Below, piece by piece: positions 25,133 to 31,865 of a stretch of DNA of 64,000 nt. This DNA is from Bacillota bacterium (lineage in GTDB: Bacteria > Bacillota > Clostridia > Christensenellales > UMGS416). How positions within the stretch are numbered: the first letter of the stretch is position 1; every line of letters starts with the position of its first letter. The notes under the pieces were generated by a model that was given only the letters and a program-made list of their open reading frames with translations, ran no database searches and was not told where the DNA came from. A program made the position numbers and the translations under genes. The stretch lies in the NCBI GenBank assembly GCA_023421955.1, contig JAEZSE010000005.1, positions 1 through 64,000 of the forward strand, written 5' to 3'.

Positions 25133-25183
25133 AGCGCACTCCTCAGGAAGAACCTACCCTTATTCGCAGAATTGGAGTGCGCT
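25133..25183 (+). promoter_or_regulatory. Hairpin that buries the ribosome binding site of the next gene
   Basis: AGCGCACTCC (25133-25142) is perfectly complementary to GGAGTGCGCT (25174-25183). The 3' arm contains the GGAG that serves ATG 25186. In RNA the 10-bp stem, with a 31-base loop, would hide the site, so translation could depend on opening it. Confidence 0.6.
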
Positions 25184-25185
25184 GG

Positions 25186-26112
25186 ATGAATCACGCGACT
25201 GGAAATTATGGCACCGAACACTTTGGCAGACTGAAACGCGTGCTGCTGCACCGGCCTGAGCAATCGCTCAAGCTCATCACTGAGGACAACCGTGAGTTCT
25301 TCCTGTTTGACAGTGTGCCCGATGTAGATCGTTATCTTGAGGAACACAGCAGGTATGAAGCCTTGTTGTGCGGCAATGGCGTTGATGTGGAGTTGCTGAT
25401 CAATCATGTGCAACGCAATGTAGACTTGTTAAACAAATTGCCAAACCTGGCTTATCTGCATGACACCGCTGTGGTCAGTTCCCACGGCGCGCTACTTTCC
25501 AAGATGTCTGGAATGGCACGCCGTCATGAGGAGATCGTTGTGCGGGAAGCACTGGAAAGCCTTATGATTCCAGCTTTATATGAACCCCCCGAAGGAGACG
25601 CTTTTGAGGGCTGCCTGATGATATCCCCCACAATACTGTTTGTCGCAGATACGGAGCGGCATGATAAAAGGGCGATCGAACGGTTCATCGGCTTCATGCT
25701 GCAATACTTTGAAGATGTGCTTTATGCCGTCATACCGCAAGAGCGGCGCTTCATGCATCCGGACATGGTATTGAACCGTATGAACAACCGCTTGCTGGTC
25801 TATTACCCGCCGGCGTTCCTGCAGACATGGCATATCACTGCGCGTGAACGGGAAGAGGTTTACATCAAAGGCTTTTTGAATGGACGGGGGTTTGATATGA
25901 TTGCACTCACTGACCGCGAGCAACAGCGGTGGGGGAGTTCCTTCGTGCCACTGGAGCCAGGGCTCATCATCAATTATGATATATCACTGGAGGAGAAAAC
26001 GGTGGCGCTGTTGGAACGGGAGGGCGTGCGCTTCTTGCACTTTCACCCCGACGCTCTGCTGGCAGGCGGTGGTAGCCTGCGGTGCCTCACATTGCGGCTG
26101 TTGCGCGAATGA
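25186..26112 (+). CDS. Arginine-deiminase-superfamily protein, 308 aa
   Basis: The fold of guanidino-group-modifying enzymes is recognised by GRLKRVLLHRPEQ, EFFLFDSVPDVDRYLEEH (as in arginine deiminase), PNLAYLHDTAVV and the C-terminal GGGSLRCLTLRL, where Cys matches the catalytic cysteine. However, the usual FTRDP, EGGD and HLD motifs are altered to YLHDTAV, an EGDAFEG-like stretch and MHPDMV. It may act on another substrate or have lost activity. It is shorter than arginine deiminase (about 400). Start 25186 is chosen for GGAG at 25174-25177; an in-frame GTG at 25177 overlaps that site. No arcB or arcC accompanies it. Confidence 0.65.
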   Translation: MNHATGNYGTEHFGRLKRVLLHRPEQSLKLITEDNREFFLFDSVPDVDRYLEEHSRYEALLCGNGVDVELLINHVQRNVDLLNKLPNLAYLHDTAVVSSHGALLSKMSGMARRHEEIVVREALESLMIPALYEPPEGDAFEGCLMISPTILFVADTERHDKRAIERFIGFMLQYFEDVLYAVIPQERRFMHPDMVLNRMNNRLLVYYPPAFLQTWHITAREREEVYIKGFLNGRGFDMIALTDREQQRWGSSFVPLEPGLIINYDISLEEKTVALLEREGVRFLHFHPDALLAGGGSLRCLTLRLLRE

Positions 26113-26152
26113 GGAGCACCTTTGTCGAAACCCCTACGGCAGTTGAAAATCC

Positions 26153-26181
26153 TTTCCTGCACATCCAAAATACTGTATAAT
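26153..26181 (+). promoter_or_regulatory. Possible promoter of the MazG-like gene
   Basis: A perfect TATAAT at 26176-26181, with a poor -35 (TTTCCT at 26153-26158, 17 bases upstream). Confidence 0.4.
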
Positions 26182-26222
26182 GGATTGAACCATCCACACG
26201 AAAGCGCACGGAGGCCTCCAAC

Positions 26223-26489
26223 ATGCGGAAACCCGAGGAATTCGACGTCGCCAGAAACATCAAGGAAATCGAGACATTGAAGACCGGATTGCTCTCCGGC
26301 GTGGCGGAGGTTTACCAGCTTATGCAGGATGGGGCAGCCGGGCGAGAAGCCCTTGGCGAGGCGCTTGCAGGGCTGATGTTCAACACGTTGGAGCTGGCAA
26401 GCCGCGTGGGTGTGACGGTGGATGATCTGGACAGGCGGGTGACGCGGAGGATCCGTGCCAAGCGCCTTGGCACAGGCTCTGCCCAATAA
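26223..26489 (+). CDS. MazG-like family protein, 88 aa
   Basis: The sequence FDVARNIKEIETLKTGLLSG, with EVYQLMQDG and LASRVGVTVDDLDRRV, resembles the small MazG-like family of Bacillota, which is related to nucleotide pyrophosphohydrolases. The EExxE metal motifs of true MazG are not evident, so activity is doubtful. It starts 42 bases after a TATAAT and ends 18 bases before the yybS gene, so the two may be one transcript. Confidence 0.65.
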   Translation: MRKPEEFDVARNIKEIETLKTGLLSGVAEVYQLMQDGAAGREALGEALAGLMFNTLELASRVGVTVDDLDRRVTRRIRAKRLGTGSAQ

Positions 26490-26507
26490 TGGAAACCGGG
26501 GAGATTC

Positions 26508-27668
26508 ATGGCATCAATTCAATCGACTGATCAACGCAGCAGCAGGATTGCTTGGGCTGTGTTGACACCTTTTGTGCTTGCTCTGGCAGCGGTGAGCCTG
26601 GCGGGCTTTTTCTTCATTCCTGCCATTTGCCTGTATCTGGATGGCAGGAGCCGTACCTATACCGGCGCGGCCACGGTGTTGATTGCCACAGCGGCGGCTG
26701 CAATTTTCTTTGGCCCAACCATTGCGGGCCTTTTTGCGTTTGTCGCAATCGCTACAGCGGGGGTGTACGTGCTGGCCCGTATCAAGCAGCCGTTCACCAT
26801 TGGGCTTGCAGGCTCGGCAGCCGGCGGTGTGCTGGGGGCGATGGCATTTATCGGTATTCTGGGTGCGAGTCTTGGCAAGCCGATCGGCGAAGCCGGCGCT
26901 CACTATTTTTTCAATGCGATGAATACACCCATCGGGCTGTCGCCATTGGATTATCTCGATGCATTCGCTGCCTGGGTGAAGGGTGTGCAGAATGCGGAGC
27001 AGACAAGTATTTTTTCTGCATTCATAAATCCAACCCCGATTGAAATTGTAGCTTTACCGGATGAAGAAAAGGCTAAGCTGCTATTGCCTTTGATGGAATC
27101 GGCCATCGCCCAGACCCTGCCAGGCATGGCCCTTGTTGCGGGCCTGCTCACCGGTGGGCTTGGTTATTATCTGCCTGTGTTTGGGCTTCAGGCTGCGCGC
27201 CACCGCGGCAAAACAACGGCCGGAGATGCGGTGGAGGTGCCGCCGTTTAGCTCGTTCAAGTTTCCCAAATATGTGGTGATCACGATCTTCCTCTTTCAGT
27301 TCATTGCCTCGATGGGGGCGGAAACCAGCGGGCTTGCCACACTGTATATGGCGGCTATGATGCTGTTCAATCTGACAATGACGGTGCAGGGGCTGGCGTT
27401 CCTGTCTTTTTTGCTGGAGCGTAAAAAGCTGGGTCCTTGGCTTCGGCTGGTCATCCTGGCACCGGCTCAGCTGTTGTTCTTCTGGATCATGCCATATGTG
27501 GGATTCTTTGACGCGCTCTTTGATATGCGCTCGGTCATCACCCGCGTGGATGCGTTGAAAGCCAAGGGCAAGCAGGTTTTTACACAGGACGGCCTGGAAG
27601 AGCTTCGAAGGATGGAGCAAGACCGAAAAGATAAAAAAGGCAACGATGGGGAGGATGACAATCAATGA
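26508..27668 (+). CDS. yybS: YybS-like DUF2232 membrane protein, 386 aa
   Basis: A polytopic membrane protein with about eight hydrophobic segments (AWAVLTPFVLALAAVSLAGF, TVLIATAAAAIFFGP, GLFAFVAIATAGVYVLA, AAGGVLGAMAFIGILGAS and a C-terminal cluster), ending in a charged tail (EQDRKDKKGNDGEDD). The family is defined by Bacillus subtilis YybS, which lies upstream of gdpP (yybT), rplI and the replicative helicase gene. Here the stop overlaps the rplI start by four bases and gdpP is missing from the set. The function is unknown. Confidence 0.8.
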   Translation: MASIQSTDQRSSRIAWAVLTPFVLALAAVSLAGFFFIPAICLYLDGRSRTYTGAATVLIATAAAAIFFGPTIAGLFAFVAIATAGVYVLARIKQPFTIGLAGSAAGGVLGAMAFIGILGASLGKPIGEAGAHYFFNAMNTPIGLSPLDYLDAFAAWVKGVQNAEQTSIFSAFINPTPIEIVALPDEEKAKLLLPLMESAIAQTLPGMALVAGLLTGGLGYYLPVFGLQAARHRGKTTAGDAVEVPPFSSFKFPKYVVITIFLFQFIASMGAETSGLATLYMAAMMLFNLTMTVQGLAFLSFLLERKKLGPWLRLVILAPAQLLFFWIMPYVGFFDALFDMRSVITRVDALKAKGKQVFTQDGLEELRRMEQDRKDKKGNDGEDDNQ

Positions 27669-28114
27669 AGGTGATTTTAAGCCAGGACATCAAAGGCACC
27701 GGTAAAAAGGGTGATCTGATCAATGTGAGCGACGGGTATGCCCGTAACTTCCTGTTCCCACGCCATTTGGCCATGGAAGCCACTGAGGGAGCGGTGAAGG
27801 CTGTCCAGCAGCAGAAGGACGCCGAGGCGCACCGCAAGGCCGTGAGCGAGAAGTCTGCAAGAGAGATTGCCGCCCGTGTCAAGGAAATGACTGTGGAGAT
27901 CAAGGTGAAGGCGGGGGAAGGCGGCAAGTTGTTCGGCTCTGTGACCGGCAAGGAAATCTCCGAGGGGTTGCTTGCTCAGCACCATATCGAGGTAGACAAA
28001 AAGAAGATTGAGATGGATGAAGCCATCAAAACCACTGGGCTGCATGAGGTGAAGCTCAAACTGTTTGCTGGTGTGTCAGCCACGCTGAAGGTGCAGATCA
28101 CCGCCGGAGAATAA
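27665..28114 (+). CDS. rplI: Ribosomal protein L9, 149 aa
   Basis: It has the N-terminal domain MKVILSQDIKGTGKKGDLIN, the family signature DGYARNFLFPRHLAMEAT, a long connecting helix rich in Lys/Ala/Glu and a C-terminal domain (LFGSVTGKEISEGL). The start overlaps the yybS stop (ATGA), and dnaB starts one base after its stop codon, so the three are tightly coupled. Confidence 0.96.
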   Translation: MKVILSQDIKGTGKKGDLINVSDGYARNFLFPRHLAMEATEGAVKAVQQQKDAEAHRKAVSEKSAREIAARVKEMTVEIKVKAGEGGKLFGSVTGKEISEGLLAQHHIEVDKKKIEMDEAIKTTGLHEVKLKLFAGVSATLKVQITAGE

Positions 28115-28115
28115 G

Positions 28116-29465
28116 ATGAGCGATCTGAGAAGTGAGGGCCGGGTGCCCCCGCACAACCTGAACGCGGAGAAATCGGTGCTGGGTGCGATGATGCTGGACC
28201 CCTTTGCGGCCACGCATGCGGCGCGCCTGAAGCCCGAGGATTTTTATTACCCTGCCAACGGCCAGATCTTCGGCGCCATGCTGGAGTTGATGCGGTTGAA
28301 TAAGCCGGTGGACTTCATGACGCTGTCCGACTTGCTGGAGCGCCAGGGTGTGCTGGATTCCTTGGGTGGCCTGGACTACCTGCTCGAAATAAACCGCTTC
28401 GTGCCCTCTGCCTCAAACATGGAGCATTATGTGGCGATGGTGATGGAGCGCTCCATGCTCCGGCAGTTGATCCGCCTGGCAGGGAAAATCACCGACGAGT
28501 GTTATGAAGGCGCCCGCGAGGCCAAGGCCATCCTGCAGGATGCGGAGAAGTCGATCTTCTCACTGTCGCAGCGAGAGATCAAGCGCGACTTCATGCCGAT
28601 GTCCAGCGCTGTGAAAGAGGTTTATGAAAAGGCCGAGCAATTGCTGGAGAATCCGGATAGTGACCCGGGTATGCCCACCGGCTACTCCACATTGGATTAC
28701 AAGCTGGGCGGAATGCTGCCGTCGCAGCTCATCCTGATTGCGGCCCGACCCTCCATGGGCAAATCAGCCTTCGCGATGAACATCGCGCAGTATGTGGCTA
28801 CTTACCGGCAGAAAAATGTGGTGGTTTTCTCGCTGGAAATGCCATATGACCAGCTGGCGCAGCGTGTGCTGAGCACCGGTAGCAAGGTGGCACTTTCCAA
28901 GATCAAGAAGGCGGAGCTCGAACCGGACGAATGGCTGATGCTCGCCAACGCCGTAGAGGAAATTGAGAAGACCACGATCCTGGTGGATGACACACCTGGC
29001 ATCACCATCATGGAGATGCTTAGCAAGTGCCGCAGGGTGAAGCTGGAGCGGGGTTTGGACCTGATTGTGATCGATTATTTGCAGTTGATTTCCTCCAATG
29101 CCGACGGCAAATCGAAGGAAAACCGTCAACAGGAGGTCAGTGAGATGACCCGCGCGCTGAAGCTGATGGCGCGCGAGCTCAATGTGCCGATCCTGCTGTT
29201 GTCGCAGCTCTCCCGCGCGGCAGAGAAACGAGAGAGCCACCGGCCTGTGCTGGCGGATTTGCGTGAGTCCGGCGCCATCGAGCAGGACGCCGACATCGTG
29301 CTATTCATCTATCGTGATTCCTACTACAAGAAATATGAGGGCGGAAACGAGGCCGAAATCATCGTGGCCAAAAACCGCAACGGCGCCACCGGCACGGCCA
29401 CTGTGGCGTGGAACGAAACGATCGCCAGTTTCCAGAATGTGGACATGGTGCACGAGGCTTACTGA
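28116..29465 (+). CDS. dnaB: Replicative DNA helicase DnaB, 449 aa
   Basis: The hexameric fork helicase (called DnaC in Bacillus subtilis). The N-terminal domain is PPHNLNAEKSVLGAMMLDP. The RecA-like domain has Walker A in ARPSMGKSAFAMNIA (about 206-220), Walker B in LIVIDYLQLI, and the DnaB motifs LLSQLSRAAEKRE and DLRESGAIEQDADIV. There is no intein. The start is one base after the rplI stop. A terminator and then MraZ-type boxes follow. Confidence 0.96.
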   Translation: MSDLRSEGRVPPHNLNAEKSVLGAMMLDPFAATHAARLKPEDFYYPANGQIFGAMLELMRLNKPVDFMTLSDLLERQGVLDSLGGLDYLLEINRFVPSASNMEHYVAMVMERSMLRQLIRLAGKITDECYEGAREAKAILQDAEKSIFSLSQREIKRDFMPMSSAVKEVYEKAEQLLENPDSDPGMPTGYSTLDYKLGGMLPSQLILIAARPSMGKSAFAMNIAQYVATYRQKNVVVFSLEMPYDQLAQRVLSTGSKVALSKIKKAELEPDEWLMLANAVEEIEKTTILVDDTPGITIMEMLSKCRRVKLERGLDLIVIDYLQLISSNADGKSKENRQQEVSEMTRALKLMARELNVPILLLSQLSRAAEKRESHRPVLADLRESGAIEQDADIVLFIYRDSYYKKYEGGNEAEIIVAKNRNGATGTATVAWNETIASFQNVDMVHEAY

Positions 29466-29496
29466 TTTATATCAGTTAACGTCTTGTCTGAATAAA

Positions 29497-29524
29497 GGCA
29501 GCAGCAGGAATGCTGCTGCTTTTT
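29497..29524 (+). terminator. dnaB terminator
   Basis: GCAGCAGCA and TGCTGCTGC pair around GGAA, followed by TTTTT. Confidence 0.9.
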
Positions 29525-29538
29525 ATTATGTTGGGTCA

Positions 29539-29585
29539 CCACTTTTCACCACCTTTTTGCCAATCAGTCCACCACTTTTCACCAC
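29539..29585 (-). promoter_or_regulatory. Two distal MraZ-type boxes
   Basis: CCACTTTTCACCAC occurs at 29539-29552 and 29572-29585, exactly 33 bases apart (about three helical turns). Both are the reverse complement of the box at 29940. Read on the minus strand, each has two GTGG units 10 bases apart. Confidence 0.6.
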
Positions 29586-29691
29586 CGGCTGGCTGTTCTG
29601 CATTAAACTAACGTTGTAGAGAATTAACAAATACAACTATAGAAAAATAGATGCTTACTGCCTTTTCTGCTAGATGTTGAACCACGCCAAG

Positions 29692-29700
29692 TTATCCACA
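29692..29700 (+). promoter_or_regulatory. DnaA box (TTATCCACA)
   Basis: A perfect match to the DnaA consensus TTATCCACA. A second match lies 77 bases downstream. Confidence 0.55.
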
Positions 29701-29768
29701 GGTGATCCGCTACAAATTGTATGGTATTAACATCACGCCCAACTAAATGTTGTGGGTGTGCAAAACCC

Positions 29769-29777
29769 TGTGCATAA
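29769..29777 (-). promoter_or_regulatory. DnaA box (TTATGCACA, reverse strand)
   Basis: TGTGCATAA on the plus strand is the complement of TTATGCACA, which fits TTATNCACA. It is oriented opposite to the first box. Confidence 0.5.
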
Positions 29778-29807
29778 TATGCAGCGGTTAACGCTCTTAT
29801 GCATTGC

Positions 29808-29825
29808 CCCCCACAATCCCCCACA
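29808..29825 (-). promoter_or_regulatory. CCCCCACA tandem, candidate MraZ box
   Basis: CCCCCACA at 29808-29815 and 29818-29825. On the minus strand this reads TGGGG, five bases, TGGGG, which fits the published MraZ pattern of TGGG-type repeats with 5-base spacers. Confidence 0.45.
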
Positions 29826-29901
29826 GTGAAATTGTGCCTGGAAAACCACGGAAATAAGCCATTTTTTACGTGATTTGAGCTCCTTTGAAATCAAAAATTT
29901 G

Positions 29902-29930
29902 TTTGCAATTCCATGCAGGCGGGGTATAAT
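29902..29930 (+). promoter_or_regulatory. Promoter of the dcw cluster (mraZ promoter)
   Basis: TTTGCA (29902-29907), 17 bases, TATAAT (29925-29930). The proximal MraZ box starts 10 bases after the -10 and would cover the transcription start. Confidence 0.8.
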
Positions 29931-29939
29931 AATGGCGAT

Positions 29940-29955
29940 GTGGTGAAAAGTGGGG
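29940..29955 (+). promoter_or_regulatory. Proximal MraZ operator
   Basis: GTGGTGAAAAGTGGGG: two GTGG units 10 bases apart, overlapping the expected transcription start of mraZ. MraZ is known to repress its own dcw cluster through such repeats. Confidence 0.7.
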
Positions 29956-30015
29956 GATCATTCCACTCAATTGGAGCCACAGGGAGTATCCGGCAAGAAG
30001 GGAGGTGGAGAAGTC

Positions 30016-30456
30016 ATGTTCATGGGCACTTATGAGCACACGATGGATTCCAAGGGCCGCATGTTCATCCCGGCTAAATTCCGGGAAGAGCTGGGCGACG
30101 ATTTCATCATCTGCAAGTGGATTTTGAATAACTGCCTATACGTGATGTCCCGCGATGCATTCGAGCGCTTCTCTGCCGAACTGGATAAAACCCCCATGGC
30201 CAACGAGGACGCAGCGCTGATTGACCGCCTTTTATATCCCAGCGCCACCAATGTGGAGTTGGATGCCCAAAACCGCGTGCTGATCCCGGCGGACCTGCGC
30301 GATTACGCGGGCCTGACCAAGGATGTGGCAGTGGTGGGCGTGCGCAGCCGTGTGGAGCTGTGGGATCTGCAAACATGGAAAGCCAAGATTGCCGCCGACT
30401 CTGCCAAGGTGCGCGACTCCATCGCCAACCTGCGCGGCAGCGGCGTGAAGATTTAG
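30016..30456 (+). CDS. mraZ: Transcriptional regulator MraZ, 146 aa
   Basis: A double AbrB-like swapped-hairpin DNA-binding protein. The first half is MGTYEHTMDSKGRMFIPAKF and the second LDAQNRVLIPADLRDYAGL, the two DXXGR-like motifs of the family. ATG 30016 follows GGGAGGTGG; an upstream in-frame start at 29950 would begin in the operator and is rejected. It is first in the dcw cluster and probably represses it through the GTGG boxes upstream. Confidence 0.94.
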   Translation: MFMGTYEHTMDSKGRMFIPAKFREELGDDFIICKWILNNCLYVMSRDAFERFSAELDKTPMANEDAALIDRLLYPSATNVELDAQNRVLIPADLRDYAGLTKDVAVVGVRSRVELWDLQTWKAKIAADSAKVRDSIANLRGSGVKI

Positions 30457-30457
30457 C

Positions 30458-31438
30458 ATGGACAGACAGTTTGAACACGCGCCAATCATGCCGTTGCGAT
30501 GTGTGGAATACCTAAGGCCAGCCCCCGGCAAGACCTATGTGGACGGCACGTTGGGCGGGGGAGGACACGCCGAGGCAGTTCTGGCACACTTGCTTCCCGG
30601 CGGCAAACTGATCGGCATTGACCGTGACGACGATGCACTCAACGAATGCCGCAGGCGGCTGGCCCCTTTCGGGGAGGCGTTCGTGCCGGTGAAGGGCAAT
30701 TTCAAGGATGCACCGGAGCTGCTGGAAGGTATTGGGATAAGCCGTGTGGACGGCATCATGCTGGATCTTGGGGTATCTTCCTGGCAACTGGATGAACCGG
30801 CCAGAGGGTTCTCCTACAGCAACGACGGCCCGCTGGATATGCGGATGGACCAAAGCGCAAAGCTCACCGCTTATGATGTGGTGAATGGGTATGACGAGAA
30901 GCGACTTGTGCGGATTATTCGGGATTATGGCGAAGACCACTTCGCAGCCAGGATCGCCTCCTTCATCGTCAATCGCAGGGCAATCAAACCCATCGGCACC
31001 ACGACAGAGCTTTCTGATATCATCACCGAGGCCATCCCGGCCAAGTTCCGGCGGCAGGGGCCGCACCCGGCCAAGCGTACCTTCCAAGCCATCCGCATTG
31101 AGGTTAATGCCGAGCTGGAGGGATTGGAGCAGGCAGTGGAGCGACTGGCCGGATTGTTGAGCGAAGGCGGGAGGTTATGCATCCTCACCTTCCACAGCCT
31201 GGAGGACAGGGCGGTCAAGCAAGCGATGAAGCGCATGGAAGACCCCTGTGACTGCCCGAAGAATGCGCCTTACTGCATTTGCGGGAAAGTATCCATGGGC
31301 AGGATGCTCACCAGGAAACCTGAAACACCAGACGACGACGAACAGCGGGAGAACCCACGATCCAGGAGCGCTAAACTGAGGGTGTTTGAGCGGGCGGGCG
31401 GTTCTACCGGGAAAGACGAGGGAATACAATGGCAGTAG
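30458..31438 (+). CDS. rsmH: 16S rRNA m4C1402 methyltransferase RsmH (MraW), 326 aa
   Basis: It methylates N4 of C1402 in 16S rRNA using S-adenosylmethionine. The motifs DGTLGGGGHAEAVL and GIDRDDDAL (SAM site), MLDLGVSSWQLDEPARGFSY, GPLDMRMD, RIIRDYGEDHFAARIA and LTFHSLEDRAVKQ are all present. The ATG is one base after the mraZ stop, and its end overlaps ftsL by ten bases. Confidence 0.96.
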   Translation: MDRQFEHAPIMPLRCVEYLRPAPGKTYVDGTLGGGGHAEAVLAHLLPGGKLIGIDRDDDALNECRRRLAPFGEAFVPVKGNFKDAPELLEGIGISRVDGIMLDLGVSSWQLDEPARGFSYSNDGPLDMRMDQSAKLTAYDVVNGYDEKRLVRIIRDYGEDHFAARIASFIVNRRAIKPIGTTTELSDIITEAIPAKFRRQGPHPAKRTFQAIRIEVNAELEGLEQAVERLAGLLSEGGRLCILTFHSLEDRAVKQAMKRMEDPCDCPKNAPYCICGKVSMGRMLTRKPETPDDDEQRENPRSRSAKLRVFERAGGSTGKDEGIQWQ

Positions 31439-31839
31439 CATACAGCCGCAATGTCGCATACGACCGCCGCTTTGAGGAAACCGCCGAAGGCTGGAAGCCT
31501 GTGGAGACTCCTGTGCGCACACAGAGGGCCAAAGCGCAGTCGGCGCTGCTCCGTCGTACATTGGTGATGGTCGCGGCCATTGCTGCCGCGGCGATTTGTA
31601 TTGGCTTGCTCTATATGAAGGCCCAGGTCTTCAAGACACAGCGCGAGATCAACAGCATCCGGAAGCAGATCGCTGTCGCTGACAAACTCAACAGCAACCT
31701 GAGCGAGCAACTGAGCGAGGCCACCAACATCAACATCATCATGGAGAGAGCAACAGCGCTTGGCATGGGATATCCGGATAACAATCAGGTGCTCTATGTC
31801 TCGTTGGGCGGCAAACCAAATGTCGAGATGAAGAAGTGA
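31429..31839 (+). CDS. ftsL: FtsL-like septum-formation protein, 136 aa
   Basis: A short bitopic protein: a cytoplasmic N-terminus of about 45 residues, one membrane helix (LVMVAAIAAAAICIGLLYM), and a periplasm-side coiled coil (QREINSIRKQIAVADKLNSN) with an ERA-like turn (IIMERATALGMGYP). FtsL/DivIC proteins share this layout with little sequence identity, so the call rests on layout and position between rsmH and the PBP gene. It overlaps the rsmH end. Confidence 0.8.
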   Translation: MAVAYSRNVAYDRRFEETAEGWKPVETPVRTQRAKAQSALLRRTLVMVAAIAAAAICIGLLYMKAQVFKTQREINSIRKQIAVADKLNSNLSEQLSEATNINIIMERATALGMGYPDNNQVLYVSLGGKPNVEMKK

Positions 31840-31865
31840 TTCCAAGGGGGCACTGAAGGAGGCAT

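Noticed and set aside
29525..30015. Chromosomal replication origin between dnaB and mraZ
   Set aside because: Only two good DnaA boxes are present, with no dnaA/dnaN neighbours and no clear A+T-rich unwinding element next to the boxes.
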